Source of the DNA: Lachnospiraceae bacterium
GTDB taxonomy: Bacteria > Bacillota > Clostridia > Lachnospirales > Lachnospiraceae
Length of the DNA stretch: 34,237 nt
Assembly: GCA_030524705.1 (NCBI GenBank)
Contig: JAUNGD010000038.1
Span: 1 to 34,237 of the forward strand
Reading direction: 5' to 3'
A model generated the notes under the pieces. It saw only the letters and a list, made by a program, of their open reading frames with translations. It was not told where the DNA came from and did no database searches. Shown here piece by piece: positions 13,586 through 21,546 of the stretch. How positions within the stretch are numbered: the first letter of the stretch is position 1; each line of letters opens with the position of its first letter. Position numbers and translations under genes: made by a program.

Positions 13586-15541
13586 ATGAGTAAAGAAAAA
13601 GAAAAGACACTTTCTGCAGCTACTCCTCCAGGGAACGTGGATGTTGGCACCGCTGCAGACGTGGAAGCAGTAATGAAAAAATATGATCGTGAATCAAATA
13701 CCCGAATCTGGGAAGGCGTACCAAAATACATCATCAGCATTCTGATGATAGCATTTTCGGTCTACAGCATTTACAATACGCTGTTCGGAGGCGGACTGCG
13801 TGAAAAGCGTCTGATGACATTTCTCGGTATGATATTAGTAATCGGTTATCTGAATTTCCCGGCAAAAAAGGGCGAACAGCGCGCCAACTACATGCCCTGG
13901 TATGATATTCTGATCATGGTTATCGGAGCAGGCGGATTTTTCTATTTTGCCTTCAATGCCAAGGACATCCTGATGCAGGCCACAAAGGTCACCCGGAATC
14001 CTTACATGGTAGCCATTGCCATTATCTCGATTCTTGCTATGATGGAGCTGTGCCGCCGCAGTGTCGGTATCCCGATCCTGGGCGTCGTCGGAGCGCTTCT
14101 GATCTATACGTTCGCAAATGTCCGTTTTGGAAAAGTCATCTACGACCTGTTTTACTCAACCTCGGGCATCATGAACACGCCCATCGACGTATGTGCAAAA
14201 TACATCGTTGTGTTCATCATCTTCGGCGCCTTCCTGGAACGGACCGGAATTTCCAGCTTCTTCATTGATCTGGCAAACTCCATCGCCGGTTCCACCGCAG
14301 GCGGCCCGGCAAAGGTAGCCGTTATCTCCTCCGCACTGTGCGGTATGGTATCCGGCTCCTCCGTAGGCAATACCGTAACCACCGGTTCTGTCACGATCCC
14401 GATGATGAAAAAGACCGGTTATCAGAGCGAATTTGCCGGAGCAGTTGAGGCCGCCGCTTCTACGGGCGGTCAGATCATGCCCCCGATCATGGGTGCTGCT
14501 GCATTCCTGATGGCAGAGTACATGGGCGTTACCTACGCAGAGGTCGCGTTCCGGGCAATCCTTCCGGCAATCCTGTATTTCACCGGTATTTATATTGCGG
14601 TTCATCTTGAGGCGAAAAAACTCGGCCTCCGCGGTATTCCGAGAGAAGAGCTCCCGAAGTTCAGCAAGCTGATCAAAAAGATCTACCTGCTGGCTCCGCT
14701 GGTGGTACTGGTAGTTCTCGTTTCTACCAATACCCGTACCATGCAGTTCTCCGCTGCAGTTGCTATCGGTGTGACAATTGTTGTCGGACTGTTCAACAAG
14801 GACGACCGCATTACCTTCAAGAAATGTCTTGAAGCTCTGGAAGCCGGAGCAAAGGGCACCATCACAGTTGCCGTTGCCTGTGCAATGGCAGGTATCGTAG
14901 CCGGATGTATTACATCCACCGGCCTTGCCTCCAAGCTGATTACCGCCATCGTTTCCATCTCCGGCGGCCATGCAATGATCGCTCTGGTACTGACCATGCT
15001 CTGCTGTATCGTACTTGGCATGGGCGTACCGACCACCGCTACCTACTGTATTATGGCAGCTACATGCGCACCGATCCTGGTGAGCCCGGAAATCGCTATC
15101 CCAACCGTAGCAGCACATTTCTTCGTGTTCTACTTCGGTATCGTAGCAGATATTACACCGCCGGTAGCCCTTGCCGCTTACGCGGGAAGCGCCATTGCGA
15201 AAGCGTCCCCGATGAAGACGGCTCTGACCGCTACACGACTGGCGATTGCGGCCTTCATCGTACCCTACATCTGTGCGCTTAATCCTGCTATGCTGCTGAT
15301 TGACGCCAATGCTTTTCAGGTTGTACAGATCTGTGTGACGGCTCTGCTGGGTATCTTTGGCGTATCAGCCGGACTCAGCGGTTTCCTGTATAAATCAATG
15401 TCTCCTGTGATCCGCCTTATCAGCATCGCAGGCGGTTTGACATTGCTTATCCCGGGAACTCTCACCGATATCATCGGTCTTGTGCTGATCATCGGAGTAA
15501 TCTTTTTCCAGCGTACTACAGCAAAAAAGGCCGTTGCATAA
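13586..15541 (+). CDS. TRAP transporter permease, fused small and large membrane subunits (DctQM type)
   Basis: A 651-residue membrane protein typical of TAXI systems, in which the small DctQ-like and large DctM-like subunits are fused. Residues ~45-170 contain four hydrophobic segments (the DctQ-like part). The remainder is the DctM permease with the signature GGPAKVAVISSALCGMVSGSSVGN, GGQIMPPIMGAAAFLMAEY, and the C-terminal half GMGVPTTATYCIMAATCAPIL. It uses an ion gradient rather than ATP to import the solute delivered by the upstream binding protein. The ATG at 13586 follows GAGAGG seven bases upstream. Length matches family members. It ends at a strong terminator. The driving ion and substrate cannot be read from sequence. 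Confidence 0.95.
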   Translation: MSKEKEKTLSAATPPGNVDVGTAADVEAVMKKYDRESNTRIWEGVPKYIISILMIAFSVYSIYNTLFGGGLREKRLMTFLGMILVIGYLNFPAKKGEQRANYMPWYDILIMVIGAGGFFYFAFNAKDILMQATKVTRNPYMVAIAIISILAMMELCRRSVGIPILGVVGALLIYTFANVRFGKVIYDLFYSTSGIMNTPIDVCAKYIVVFIIFGAFLERTGISSFFIDLANSIAGSTAGGPAKVAVISSALCGMVSGSSVGNTVTTGSVTIPMMKKTGYQSEFAGAVEAAASTGGQIMPPIMGAAAFLMAEYMGVTYAEVAFRAILPAILYFTGIYIAVHLEAKKLGLRGIPREELPKFSKLIKKIYLLAPLVVLVVLVSTNTRTMQFSAAVAIGVTIVVGLFNKDDRITFKKCLEALEAGAKGTITVAVACAMAGIVAGCITSTGLASKLITAIVSISGGHAMIALVLTMLCCIVLGMGVPTTATYCIMAATCAPILVSPEIAIPTVAAHFFVFYFGIVADITPPVALAAYAGSAIAKASPMKTALTATRLAIAAFIVPYICALNPAMLLIDANAFQVVQICVTALLGIFGVSAGLSGFLYKSMSPVIRLISIAGGLTLLIPGTLTDIIGLVLIIGVIFFQRTTAKKAVA

Positions 15542-15622
15542 AAGACAAAGCTTTTCTATACAGCTTGCACAGAAATAAATTCCTCTCCGCGGGCTGTGCG
15601 TCCACTGGAGAGGTGTAACAGG

Positions 15623-15674
15623 AAAGGGAATCAGCCTGTATCATCAAACGATATCGGGCTGATTCCCTTTTCTA
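15623..15674. terminator. Terminator between TRAP operon and the LytTR operon
   Basis: A perfect 14-bp stem (AAAGGGAATCAGCC at 15623 with GGCTGATTCCCTTT ending at 15670) followed by TTCT. The left A's allow minus-strand use as well. A weaker CCTCTCC/GGAGAGG hairpin lies at about 15582-15615. Confidence 0.85.
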
Positions 15675-15739
15675 CTTGCCTATTCCGCTGATCTTCCTAT
15701 TTTCTGTTTATCCCTTCCTCTGACCTGCCACCGGATCCT

Positions 15740-16483
15740 TTAAATAAACCTTTTCTTTATTTCTTCAAATTTTTCCGCCGTCAGCAGAGCGTCTTCTTTT
15801 CTCCCCTGAAAATGTACCACGTAAGTCCATCTTCCATACGGTTCGATCCTGCGGATACGGGACAGATTGATAATGTAGGATTTGTGGCTGCGCAGAAACT
15901 GTTCCGGGTCAAGCTTGCGCTCCAGCTCCGCCATACTGGCGGAGGTCACATAGCTGTCCTTTTCCGTATAGATTACCGTCGCATTGTTTTCCCGCTGGAT
16001 CAGAATGATATCGGGAATAGAGATAAAGCTCATGCTTTCCTTTCCCTTTACCAGAAGCTTATCCCGGCGGTATTCCGATTTGACGATCCTTTCCTCCGGC
16101 TCAAAGCTTTTTTCCGGCTGCCTCAGCGACACGATACGGTCCAGCGTCCGGTTCACCCGCTCCAGAGCAAAGGGCTTTACGAGATAATCAAACGCATACA
16201 GTTCAAAAGCCTCCGGCATGTATTCCGCATGGGCCGTCGCAAAGATAATCTTCACCTTTGGGTCAAGCTCCGTCAGAATTTTGGCGCACTCAATCCCGTT
16301 CTGCCCCTTAATGCCTATATCGAGAAATACGACCTCCGGCTGCTGCCTGCGGAACAGGATCACAGATTCTGTCAGCTCGTCGCATTCTGCAACGACCTCA
16401 AATTCCTCATGTTTTTCTATGATCTTTTTGAGAAGAAGCCGCATTCCCTCCTCATCCTCAATCAACATTACCTTGATTGCCAT
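15740..16483 (-). CDS. LytTR-family response regulator
   Basis: A 247-residue transcriptional response regulator. Residues 1-120 form a receiver domain: acidic pocket EDE at residues 9-11, phospho-acceptor Asp55 in VVFLDIGIKG, FATAH switch residue, and the conserved lysine in YLVKPF. Residues ~145-247 are a LytTR DNA-binding domain with ENNATVIYT, FLRSHKSYIINLSRI and the closing LLTAEKFEEIKKRF. LytTR regulators usually bind paired direct repeats. The start overlaps the upstream gene by 26 bases, so translation is coupled. Its partner is very likely the histidine kinase at 18708-19595 at the other end of the same gene run. Targets are unknown; the TRAP operon converges on it but is not thereby shown to be regulated. 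Confidence 0.93.
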   Translation of the reverse strand: MAIKVMLIEDEEGMRLLLKKIIEKHEEFEVVAECDELTESVILFRRQQPEVVFLDIGIKGQNGIECAKILTELDPKVKIIFATAHAEYMPEAFELYAFDYLVKPFALERVNRTLDRIVSLRQPEKSFEPEERIVKSEYRRDKLLVKGKESMSFISIPDIILIQRENNATVIYTEKDSYVTSASMAELERKLDPEQFLRSHKSYIINLSRIRRIEPYGRWTYVVHFQGRKEDALLTAEKFEEIKKRFI

Positions 16484-17069
16484 ACTGCAAACTCACCCTT
16501 CTTTTCCGGCGCTTTCTGGATACCGGCTCACCCAGGATCTCGGCCCAGACAACTGCTTCCTTCAAATCCACAGAGGCCGGAGCATTCCCGGCCGCCGTGA
16601 AGAAGCCCGGGGCGGCCTTTTTATCACACCCTGAATTTTTTACTGTCTGCCGTCTGTCCGCATTCTGCTGTTCCCTACTTCGCCGTTCTGTATTCTGCAA
16701 GTCCCGATTTTGCCGTTCTGCGTTTTGCCACTCTGCATCCTGAACTTCCCCGCTTCGCCGTTCTGTACCTTGCCGTTCTGCATCCTGCAGTTCCCTGCTT
16801 TGCCGTTCTGCATTTTCCCATTCTGTATCCCGCGGTTCCGTATTTTGCTGTTCCGCATTTGCGCCTACTGCATTCGCTTTTTCCTGAAGCGTCTTATGCT
16901 TCCCATCGGACTTTTTCTTATCTGTCTTTTTCTTCTTTTTCGGCGGTTTCCAGTCGGGCACCGGCGAGGTGAAGCTGCCGGCCTTATACCCCCGGGGCTT
17001 TCCAAAGGTCCCAAGACTGTTCATCCGCATATTCATCATATTGATATTATTTTTCCACCCAACCAGCAT
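16458..17069 (-). CDS. Repeat-rich small protein between floA and the response regulator, unknown function
   Basis: A 203-residue protein I cannot assign. The head (residues 1-50) reads like NSLGTFGKPRGYKAG followed by a Lys-rich KKKKKTDKKKSDGKH stretch. The middle (about residues 70-145) is a low-complexity series with five-residue periodicity (AERQN, AEWQN, TERRS types) encoded by imperfect 15-bp DNA repeats. The tail (about residues 165-203) is DLKEAVVWAEILGEPVSRKRRKRR. The structured-looking ends around a variable middle, a GAGGAG site upstream of 17069, and the 26-base overlap with the response regulator argue that it is translated. It has no membrane segment and is highly charged, so nucleic-acid or acidic-lipid binding is possible but untested. 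Confidence 0.65.
   Translation of the reverse strand: MLVGWKNNINMMNMRMNSLGTFGKPRGYKAGSFTSPVPDWKPPKKKKKTDKKKSDGKHKTLQEKANAVGANAEQQNTEPRDTEWENAERQSRELQDAERQGTERRSGEVQDAEWQNAERQNRDLQNTERRSREQQNADRRQTVKNSGCDKKAAPGFFTAAGNAPASVDLKEAVVWAEILGEPVSRKRRKRRVSLQYGNQGNVD
16660..16860. repeat. Imperfect 15-bp repeats coding the AERQN-type segment
   Basis: GCCGTTCTG recurs at roughly regular multiples of 15 bases through the middle of the 203-residue gene, giving pentapeptide units in frame. Copies are diverged, so exact unit borders are uncertain. Confidence 0.75.
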
Positions 17070-17091
17070 CCTTCCTCACTCCTCTCTTCCT

Positions 17092-17113
17092 GCGCCGCCC
17101 TGCAGGGCGGCGC
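17092..17113. repeat. 22-bp perfect palindrome between floA and the repeat-protein gene
   Basis: GCGCCGCCC-TGCA-GGGCGGCGC is fully self-complementary and very G/C-rich, in the 56-base gap. There is no T-tract, so it is more likely an mRNA-stabilising or processing hairpin than a terminator. Confidence 0.8.
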
Positions 17114-17125
17114 ACAAGGCCTAAA

Positions 17126-18100
17126 TTATTCGATAATCTTACTTTCCGGATTCTGGCCGCCGATGGTTGCCCGCATCTCTGTGTCCGCCTTGAGGTTCTG
17201 CAACTCGTAATAATCCATTACTCCGAGCTTTCCTTCCCTCAATGCGTATGCCATCGCCTTCGGCACCTCTGCCTCGGCCTCCACCACGTAAGCACGCATT
17301 TCCTGTTCCTTTGCCACCGCCATCGCCCGGCGTTCCTCTGCCTTCGCCTGAGCGATATTCTTATCGGCCTCCGCCTGAAGGCTCTGCAGCTGTGCGCCGA
17401 TGTTTCTTCCCACATCAATATCTGCTATATCAATCGAAAGGATTTCAAAAGCCGTACCGGAATCCAGACCCTTGCTAAGCACCCGCTTTGAAATATCATC
17501 CGGGTTTTCCAGCACCTCCTTGTGAGAAACTGCGGAACCCACCGTTGTGACGATACCTTCACCGATTCTTGCAAGAACGGTAGCCTCGCCGGCGCCACCT
17601 ACCAGACGTTCCAGATTGGCGCGAACCGTCACCCGGGCTTTTACCAGCAGTTCAATACCATCCTTCGCCACTGCGGATACGTTTGTCGTCTCAATGACCT
17701 TCGGATTTACACTCATCTTTACCGCTTCCAGGACATTCCGGCCCGCCAGATCAATGGCCGCTGCCTTCTCGAATTCCAGCTCAATGCCGGCACGTTCCGA
17801 TGCAATCAGGGCATTGACTACGTTATCCACGTTGCCGCCGGCCAGATAATGAGCCTCCAGCTGATTGACGCCGAGGTTCAGCCCCGCTTTTCTTGCCTTG
17901 ATCAGCGGCATAACGATCTTCGCCGGTTTTACCCGTCTCAGGCGCATTCCGATCATATTAAAAATGCTGACCTTAACGTTTGCCGCCAGGGAAGATACCC
18001 ACAGCCCCACTGGAACGAATACGAAAAACAGTACCACCAGAAGTCCGACAATGCCCAACACAACAATCCATACAATATTATTGACGATAAGATTACTCAT
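17126..18100 (-). CDS. floA: Flotillin-like membrane-microdomain protein FloA
   Basis: A 324-residue flotillin-like protein. Residues ~8-40 form a hydrophobic hairpin or anchor ([23 protein letters not shown]). A SPFH/PHB-type region follows ([40 protein letters not shown]), then an Ala/Glu-rich coiled-coil tail ending near ESKIIE. In Bacillus, FloA (YqfA) organises functional membrane microdomains and affects secretion, wall growth and kinase signalling. Length and order match FloA (about 330 residues). It overlaps nfeD by 8 bases, the usual NfeD-FloA pairing, and sits inside an operon with a histidine kinase and a response regulator. The ATG at 18100 lies within the nfeD end, whose AGGAGG-like sequence provides the ribosome-binding site. 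Confidence 0.95.
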   Translation of the reverse strand: MSNLIVNNIVWIVVLGIVGLLVVLFFVFVPVGLWVSSLAANVKVSIFNMIGMRLRRVKPAKIVMPLIKARKAGLNLGVNQLEAHYLAGGNVDNVVNALIASERAGIELEFEKAAAIDLAGRNVLEAVKMSVNPKVIETTNVSAVAKDGIELLVKARVTVRANLERLVGGAGEATVLARIGEGIVTTVGSAVSHKEVLENPDDISKRVLSKGLDSGTAFEILSIDIADIDVGRNIGAQLQSLQAEADKNIAQAKAEERRAMAVAKEQEMRAYVVEAEAEVPKAMAYALREGKLGVMDYYELQNLKADTEMRATIGGQNPESKIIE

Positions 18101-18590
18101 TATTTTTTCCTCCTCTTCCTCTTACTACCAGCTTGGAGCCTTCCACCTTAATGATCTCAATTTCTGTACCTCTGGAAATGTAGCTTCCCTCCGACATCAC
18201 GTCAAAATTGATATCATCAAATTTTCCGATCCCCGCCGGCCGCAGATCTGTCTCTGCAATCCCCTGCTTTCCCAGAAGATATTTCAGGTCGCTGGAGCTT
18301 AAATAGCCCTGGGCCCTGTTCTGCTCTTCCTCCAGAATAATCGGCGTTTTCAGCTTTCCTCTGGATAACAGGCTTAAAACCACCGCCATCAGGATTCCCA
18401 GAAGCGCCAGTACTGCGATCGTGATCACCGCCGCTTCCATGGCGGAATCCGCCAGGGCAAACACGCCCGCGATCAGACAAATGATCCCGCTCACTCCCGG
18501 TACGGAAAATCCCGGCAGCACCATTTCAATACCTACCAGGATAAATCCCGCGACCAAAAGCAAAATTCCTACTATATTTATTATCTCCAC
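18093..18590 (-). CDS. NfeD-family membrane protein
   Basis: A 165-residue NfeD-like protein: three or four hydrophobic segments ([64 protein letters not shown]). A soluble C-terminal OB-like domain (about residues 110-165) contains [22 protein letters not shown] and [17 protein letters not shown]. NfeD proteins are encoded next to flotillins or stomatins and act with them in the membrane. I prefer the GTG at 18590, with an AAGGGGGAG site upstream and the natural VEIINIVG beginning; an ATG at 18623 adds a charged MRTDGRKGETG stretch without a clear ribosome-binding site. The gene overlaps floA by 8 bases. Confidence 0.88.
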   Translation of the reverse strand: MEIINIVGILLLVAGFILVGIEMVLPGFSVPGVSGIICLIAGVFALADSAMEAAVITIAVLALLGILMAVVLSLLSRGKLKTPIILEEEQNRAQGYLSSSDLKYLLGKQGIAETDLRPAGIGKFDDINFDVMSEGSYISRGTEIEIIKVEGSKLVVRGRGGKNNE

Positions 18591-18707
18591 TCCTGTCTCC
18601 CCCTTTCTGCCGTCTGTCCGCATGATATGATTTTCCGTGCTTAATTGACAGCGATTATTTTTAACGACAGTTTACCTCAATTTTAAAAGAAGAAAAGACG
18701 TATCCCA

Positions 18708-19595
18708 TCACTTATACATTTTCCGTTTCAATCTGTCATTTTTTGCCTCCGAACTGACAGCGTGCTTTTCTGCCTTCTGACGGGGAATGATGAAGGAAAA
18801 TACGGTCTCCTCCTCGCTGCTTTCCAGATGGATGCTGCTCCCCGCTTCCCGCAGAATTGACACGACAATCGCAAGTCCCATGCCGTGGCCCTCTCCCTTT
18901 TTCGTCGTATAGCCCCGGCTGAAAATCAGCTTCCGCTGTTCCTGCGGAATCCCGGGCCCGTTGTTTTCTAGCAGAAAAAGATATTCCCTCCGGTTTTCCT
19001 CTATCTGAAGCTTGATCCGCTTCTCGCCCTCATTCTGGCTGACGGCGGTCACCGCATTGTCAATCAGATTGGCCAGTATTTTGCACAGCTCCCATGCCTC
19101 CATGGACAGCTCCTTAAGCTGTGTTCCCACCTCAAGGTAAAAATCAATTCCCTGCTGCTCGGCAGCCTCCATTTTTGCCTGTAAAAGCGCATTAACGGCG
19201 GGCTGTGCCGTTTTCAGCGCGCGGTTTACCTTCATAATATCCTTAAACACCGGACGCAGGTAATCTCTGGCCTCCTCATACTCTCCCAGCTCAAGAAGCC
19301 CGTGTACGATCTGTACCTGGTTCAGATAATCGTGCCGCTGTTCCCGCAGCTTCGCATTCAGATTTTCGAGATTTTCCATACTTTCCGTATAATTTCTCTG
19401 CTGGTATCTGGTCAGAGAAAAAAGTCCCGCTATAGAAAGCAGGCTGGAAAAAAGCACAAGAAATATTGATAAATCCAGCATTTCCTCGGTGTACGCGATC
19501 AGGTCGCTCCACAGCCCGATCAAAATGCCGGCGCCCAGAACAAACTGTACTCCGTTGACAAAAAGAAGCATCCTGGAAAGCTTTCGAACTGACAT
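18708..19595 (-). CDS. Intramembrane-sensing histidine kinase (Spo0B-like/GHKL)
   Basis: A 295-residue sensor kinase. Two hydrophobic segments (about residues 10-30 and 42-62) are joined by a very short loop, so it has no extracytoplasmic sensor domain. A Spo0B-like dimerisation helix carries the phospho-acceptor histidine (His88 in REQRHDYLNQVQ). The ATPase domain shows the N box (ANLIDNAVTAV), ENNGPGIP and GEGHGMGLAI. This arrangement is common in kinases paired with LytTR regulators. The ATG has AGGAGG eight bases upstream. It is the first gene of a five-gene run (kinase, nfeD, floA, repeat protein, LytTR regulator), and the pairing with the regulator at 15740-16483 is inferred from that. 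The signal is unknown; with FloA and NfeD in the operon, membrane state is a reasonable guess. Confidence 0.9.
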   Translation of the reverse strand: MSVRKLSRMLLFVNGVQFVLGAGILIGLWSDLIAYTEEMLDLSIFLVLFSSLLSIAGLFSLTRYQQRNYTESMENLENLNAKLREQRHDYLNQVQIVHGLLELGEYEEARDYLRPVFKDIMKVNRALKTAQPAVNALLQAKMEAAEQQGIDFYLEVGTQLKELSMEAWELCKILANLIDNAVTAVSQNEGEKRIKLQIEENRREYLFLLENNGPGIPQEQRKLIFSRGYTTKKGEGHGMGLAIVVSILREAGSSIHLESSEEETVFSFIIPRQKAEKHAVSSEAKNDRLKRKMYK

Positions 19596-19618
19596 ACAAT
19601 ACGCCTCCTATTACGACG

Positions 19619-19647
19619 ATTATACGCTTAAAATCCATTTCTATCCA
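19619..19647 (-). promoter_or_regulatory. Candidate promoter of the kinase-nfeD-floA-regulator operon
   Basis: TGGATA (19647-19642), a 17-bp spacer and a perfect TATAAT (19624-19619) on the minus strand, 24 bases ahead of the kinase ATG. The -35 is 4 of 6. Confidence 0.6.
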
Positions 19648-19666
19648 CAGCTTTTTATCTCAATGA

Positions 19667-19695
19667 TTGACAATATAATAAATTCCCCTTACAAT
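19667..19695 (+). promoter_or_regulatory. Promoter of the first MATE gene
   Basis: TTGACA (19667-19672), a 17-bp spacer and TACAAT (19690-19695), about 95 bases before the ATG. Confidence 0.8.
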
Positions 19696-19788
19696 AGCTC
19701 ATGCGTTCCTTTTAATTAGTCACATAATTATCTGATTTTTTCAGAATATTTTCTACCACAACATTTACATCAGAAAAGGAGGATTTTT

Positions 19789-21165
19789 ATGGAACAAGAG
19801 AAAAATATCACCCCCGCACCAAAGGAAAACAAGATGGGCACCATGCCGGTTCCTCGTCTGCTGGTCAGTATGTCGCTGCCTATGGTTATTTCAATGCTGG
19901 TACAGGCATTGTACAACGTTGTGGACAGTATTTTTGTTTCACAGATCAATGAAAATGCCCTCACCGCCGTGTCTCTGGCGTTTCCGATCCAGAACCTGAT
20001 GATCGCAGTGGCCTCCGGTACCGGCGTCGGCGTCAACGCACTGCTTTCCAGAAGCCTCGGTGAAAAGAACTACGATCAGGCGAACCGGGCGGCCAACAAC
20101 AGTGTCCTGCTGACGCTCTGCAGCTACGCCGTATTTGCACTGGTGGGTATTTTCGGCTCTCGCCTGTTCTTCGTCTCCCAGACACCGGATGTACAGATTC
20201 AGGAATACGGCTTTCAGTATATGAGCATCGTCTGTATCTTCTCCTTTGGATTATTTATGCAGATCAATATGGAACGGTTGCTGCAGTCCACCGGTCTGAC
20301 CTTTTTTACCATGATCACCCAGGGAACCGGAGCGATCATCAACATTATCTTTGACCCGATCCTGATTTTCGGATATTTCGGCTTCCCGAAGATGGGCGTT
20401 GCGGGAGCCGCCGCCGCTACGGTTCTTGGACAGATCGTAGCCATGCTTCTGGCAATTTATTTTAATTTCAAAAAGAATACGGAGATCCGGCTCTCTCTGA
20501 AACGGATGCGCTTTTACGGGCCAACCGTCAAAATGATCTACATCGTCGGTGTTCCTTCTATTTTGATGATGTCCATCGGCTCTGTCATGACCTTCGGTAT
20601 GAATAAAATCCTGCTGATATTCTCTTCCACGGCAGCCGCCGTATTCGGCGTATATTTCAAGCTTCAGAGCTTTTTCTTCATGCCTGTGTTCGGTATGAAC
20701 AACGGTATCGTCCCGATCATTGCATTTAACTACGGCGCAAGAAACAAAAAGCGTATCATGGATACCATGCGTCTGGGCTGTATCGCGGCCTTTGTCGTAA
20801 TGGTACTGGGAATGATCGCCTTCAATACGATCCCGGAGGTTCTGCTGGGCTTCTTCAATGCCTCTGAGGATATGATGGCCATCGGCTGCAAGGCGCTCCG
20901 CATCATCAGCCTGAGTTACCTTCTGGCCGGCTTCTGTATCGTCATCAGCTCGGTCTTCCAGGCTCTGGGCAACGGCGTATACAGCCTGATCACCTCCGTC
21001 TGCCGTCAGCTCGTGGTGCTGCTCCCCTCTGCGTGGATTCTCGCCAAGACCGCCGGACTCGACGCAGTGTGGTGGTCATTCCCCATCGCGGAGCTGGCCT
21101 CCATCGCCATGACGCTGATTCTGTTCCGAAAAATCTATGCACAAAAAATCCAGCCGCTTAGCTAA
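19789..21165 (+). CDS. MATE-family efflux transporter
   Basis: A 458-residue protein with about twelve hydrophobic segments in two related halves, as in MATE (multidrug and toxic compound extrusion) cation antiporters. Typical features are PMVISMLVQALYNVVDSIFVSQINENALTAVSLAFPIQN in the first two helices, GVGVNALLSRSLGEKNYDQANRA, and a second-half GIVPIIAFNYGARNKKRI motif. The ATG has a GGAGG site upstream and a consensus promoter precedes it. Its stop codon lies inside the terminator stem that follows. The exported compounds are unknown. Residue identity with the other MATE gene in this window (30336-31712) is limited to family motifs. Confidence 0.93.
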   Translation: MEQEKNITPAPKENKMGTMPVPRLLVSMSLPMVISMLVQALYNVVDSIFVSQINENALTAVSLAFPIQNLMIAVASGTGVGVNALLSRSLGEKNYDQANRAANNSVLLTLCSYAVFALVGIFGSRLFFVSQTPDVQIQEYGFQYMSIVCIFSFGLFMQINMERLLQSTGLTFFTMITQGTGAIINIIFDPILIFGYFGFPKMGVAGAAAATVLGQIVAMLLAIYFNFKKNTEIRLSLKRMRFYGPTVKMIYIVGVPSILMMSIGSVMTFGMNKILLIFSSTAAAVFGVYFKLQSFFFMPVFGMNNGIVPIIAFNYGARNKKRIMDTMRLGCIAAFVVMVLGMIAFNTIPEVLLGFFNASEDMMAIGCKALRIISLSYLLAGFCIVISSVFQALGNGVYSLITSVCRQLVVLLPSAWILAKTAGLDAVWWSFPIAELASIAMTLILFRKIYAQKIQPLS

Positions 21166-21180
21166 GCGCGGCTGGATTTT
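21145..21180. terminator. Terminator overlapping the MATE stop codon
   Basis: AAAATCCAGC (21145-21154) pairs with GCTGGATTTT (21171-21180), with an inner CGCTTA/TAAGCG pairing. The TAA stop at 21163-21165 lies in the stem, so terminating ribosomes would sit on it. Both strands have T-tracts. Confidence 0.85.
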
Positions 21181-21247
21181 CATTTACGGGAAATGTTTTC
21201 TCATTTCTTTTTTCTGAACGTGTTGCCCCTTGTCTGCTGACACCATT

Positions 21248-21424
21248 CTACACAAATGCATTTTTCTGCGGATCATACTCATAATTCACCGCTCTTAATT
21301 TTTCCTCCAATTCCTTTCTGTCCGCATCAAAACTGGCACAGAAATCCTCCAGAGAAGAATAATTATCGCGAAGCTGCGTGTTGACATAGCTGAGCAGCAT
21401 GATCGGATCCTGGGGTAAGCTCAT
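21248..21424 (-). CDS. DUF4250-family small protein
   Basis: A 58-residue protein matching the DUF4250 pattern seen in many Clostridia: LPQDPIMLLSYVNTQLRDNYSSLEDFC, then ELEEKLRAVNYEYDPQKNAFV. It is soluble, with a small helical fold likely, and its function is unknown. The ATG at 21424 is preceded by AAAGGAG seven bases upstream; the open frame extends eight codons further (MLFERSVF) but without a site. It lies 122 bases downstream of clpB on the same strand with no clear terminator between, so it may be transcribed as the tail of the clpB unit. Confidence 0.85.
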   Translation of the reverse strand: MSLPQDPIMLLSYVNTQLRDNYSSLEDFCASFDADRKELEEKLRAVNYEYDPQKNAFV

Positions 21425-21546
21425 AAAGACACTCCTTTCAAACAGCATTGCTCTACGTTTTCTTTTGTCAGGCGGCTGGCGTCAGGGTAATCCCCGCACC
21501 TAATTCCTGCACCCTTTGGCAGCTCCCGGCACAGCTTTCACAGCTC

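Noticed and set aside
14156-15118. 320-codon minus-strand open frame inside the TRAP permease
   Set aside because: Glycine/cysteine/histidine-rich nonsense composition typical of an antisense shadow; the DctM motifs are on the plus strand.
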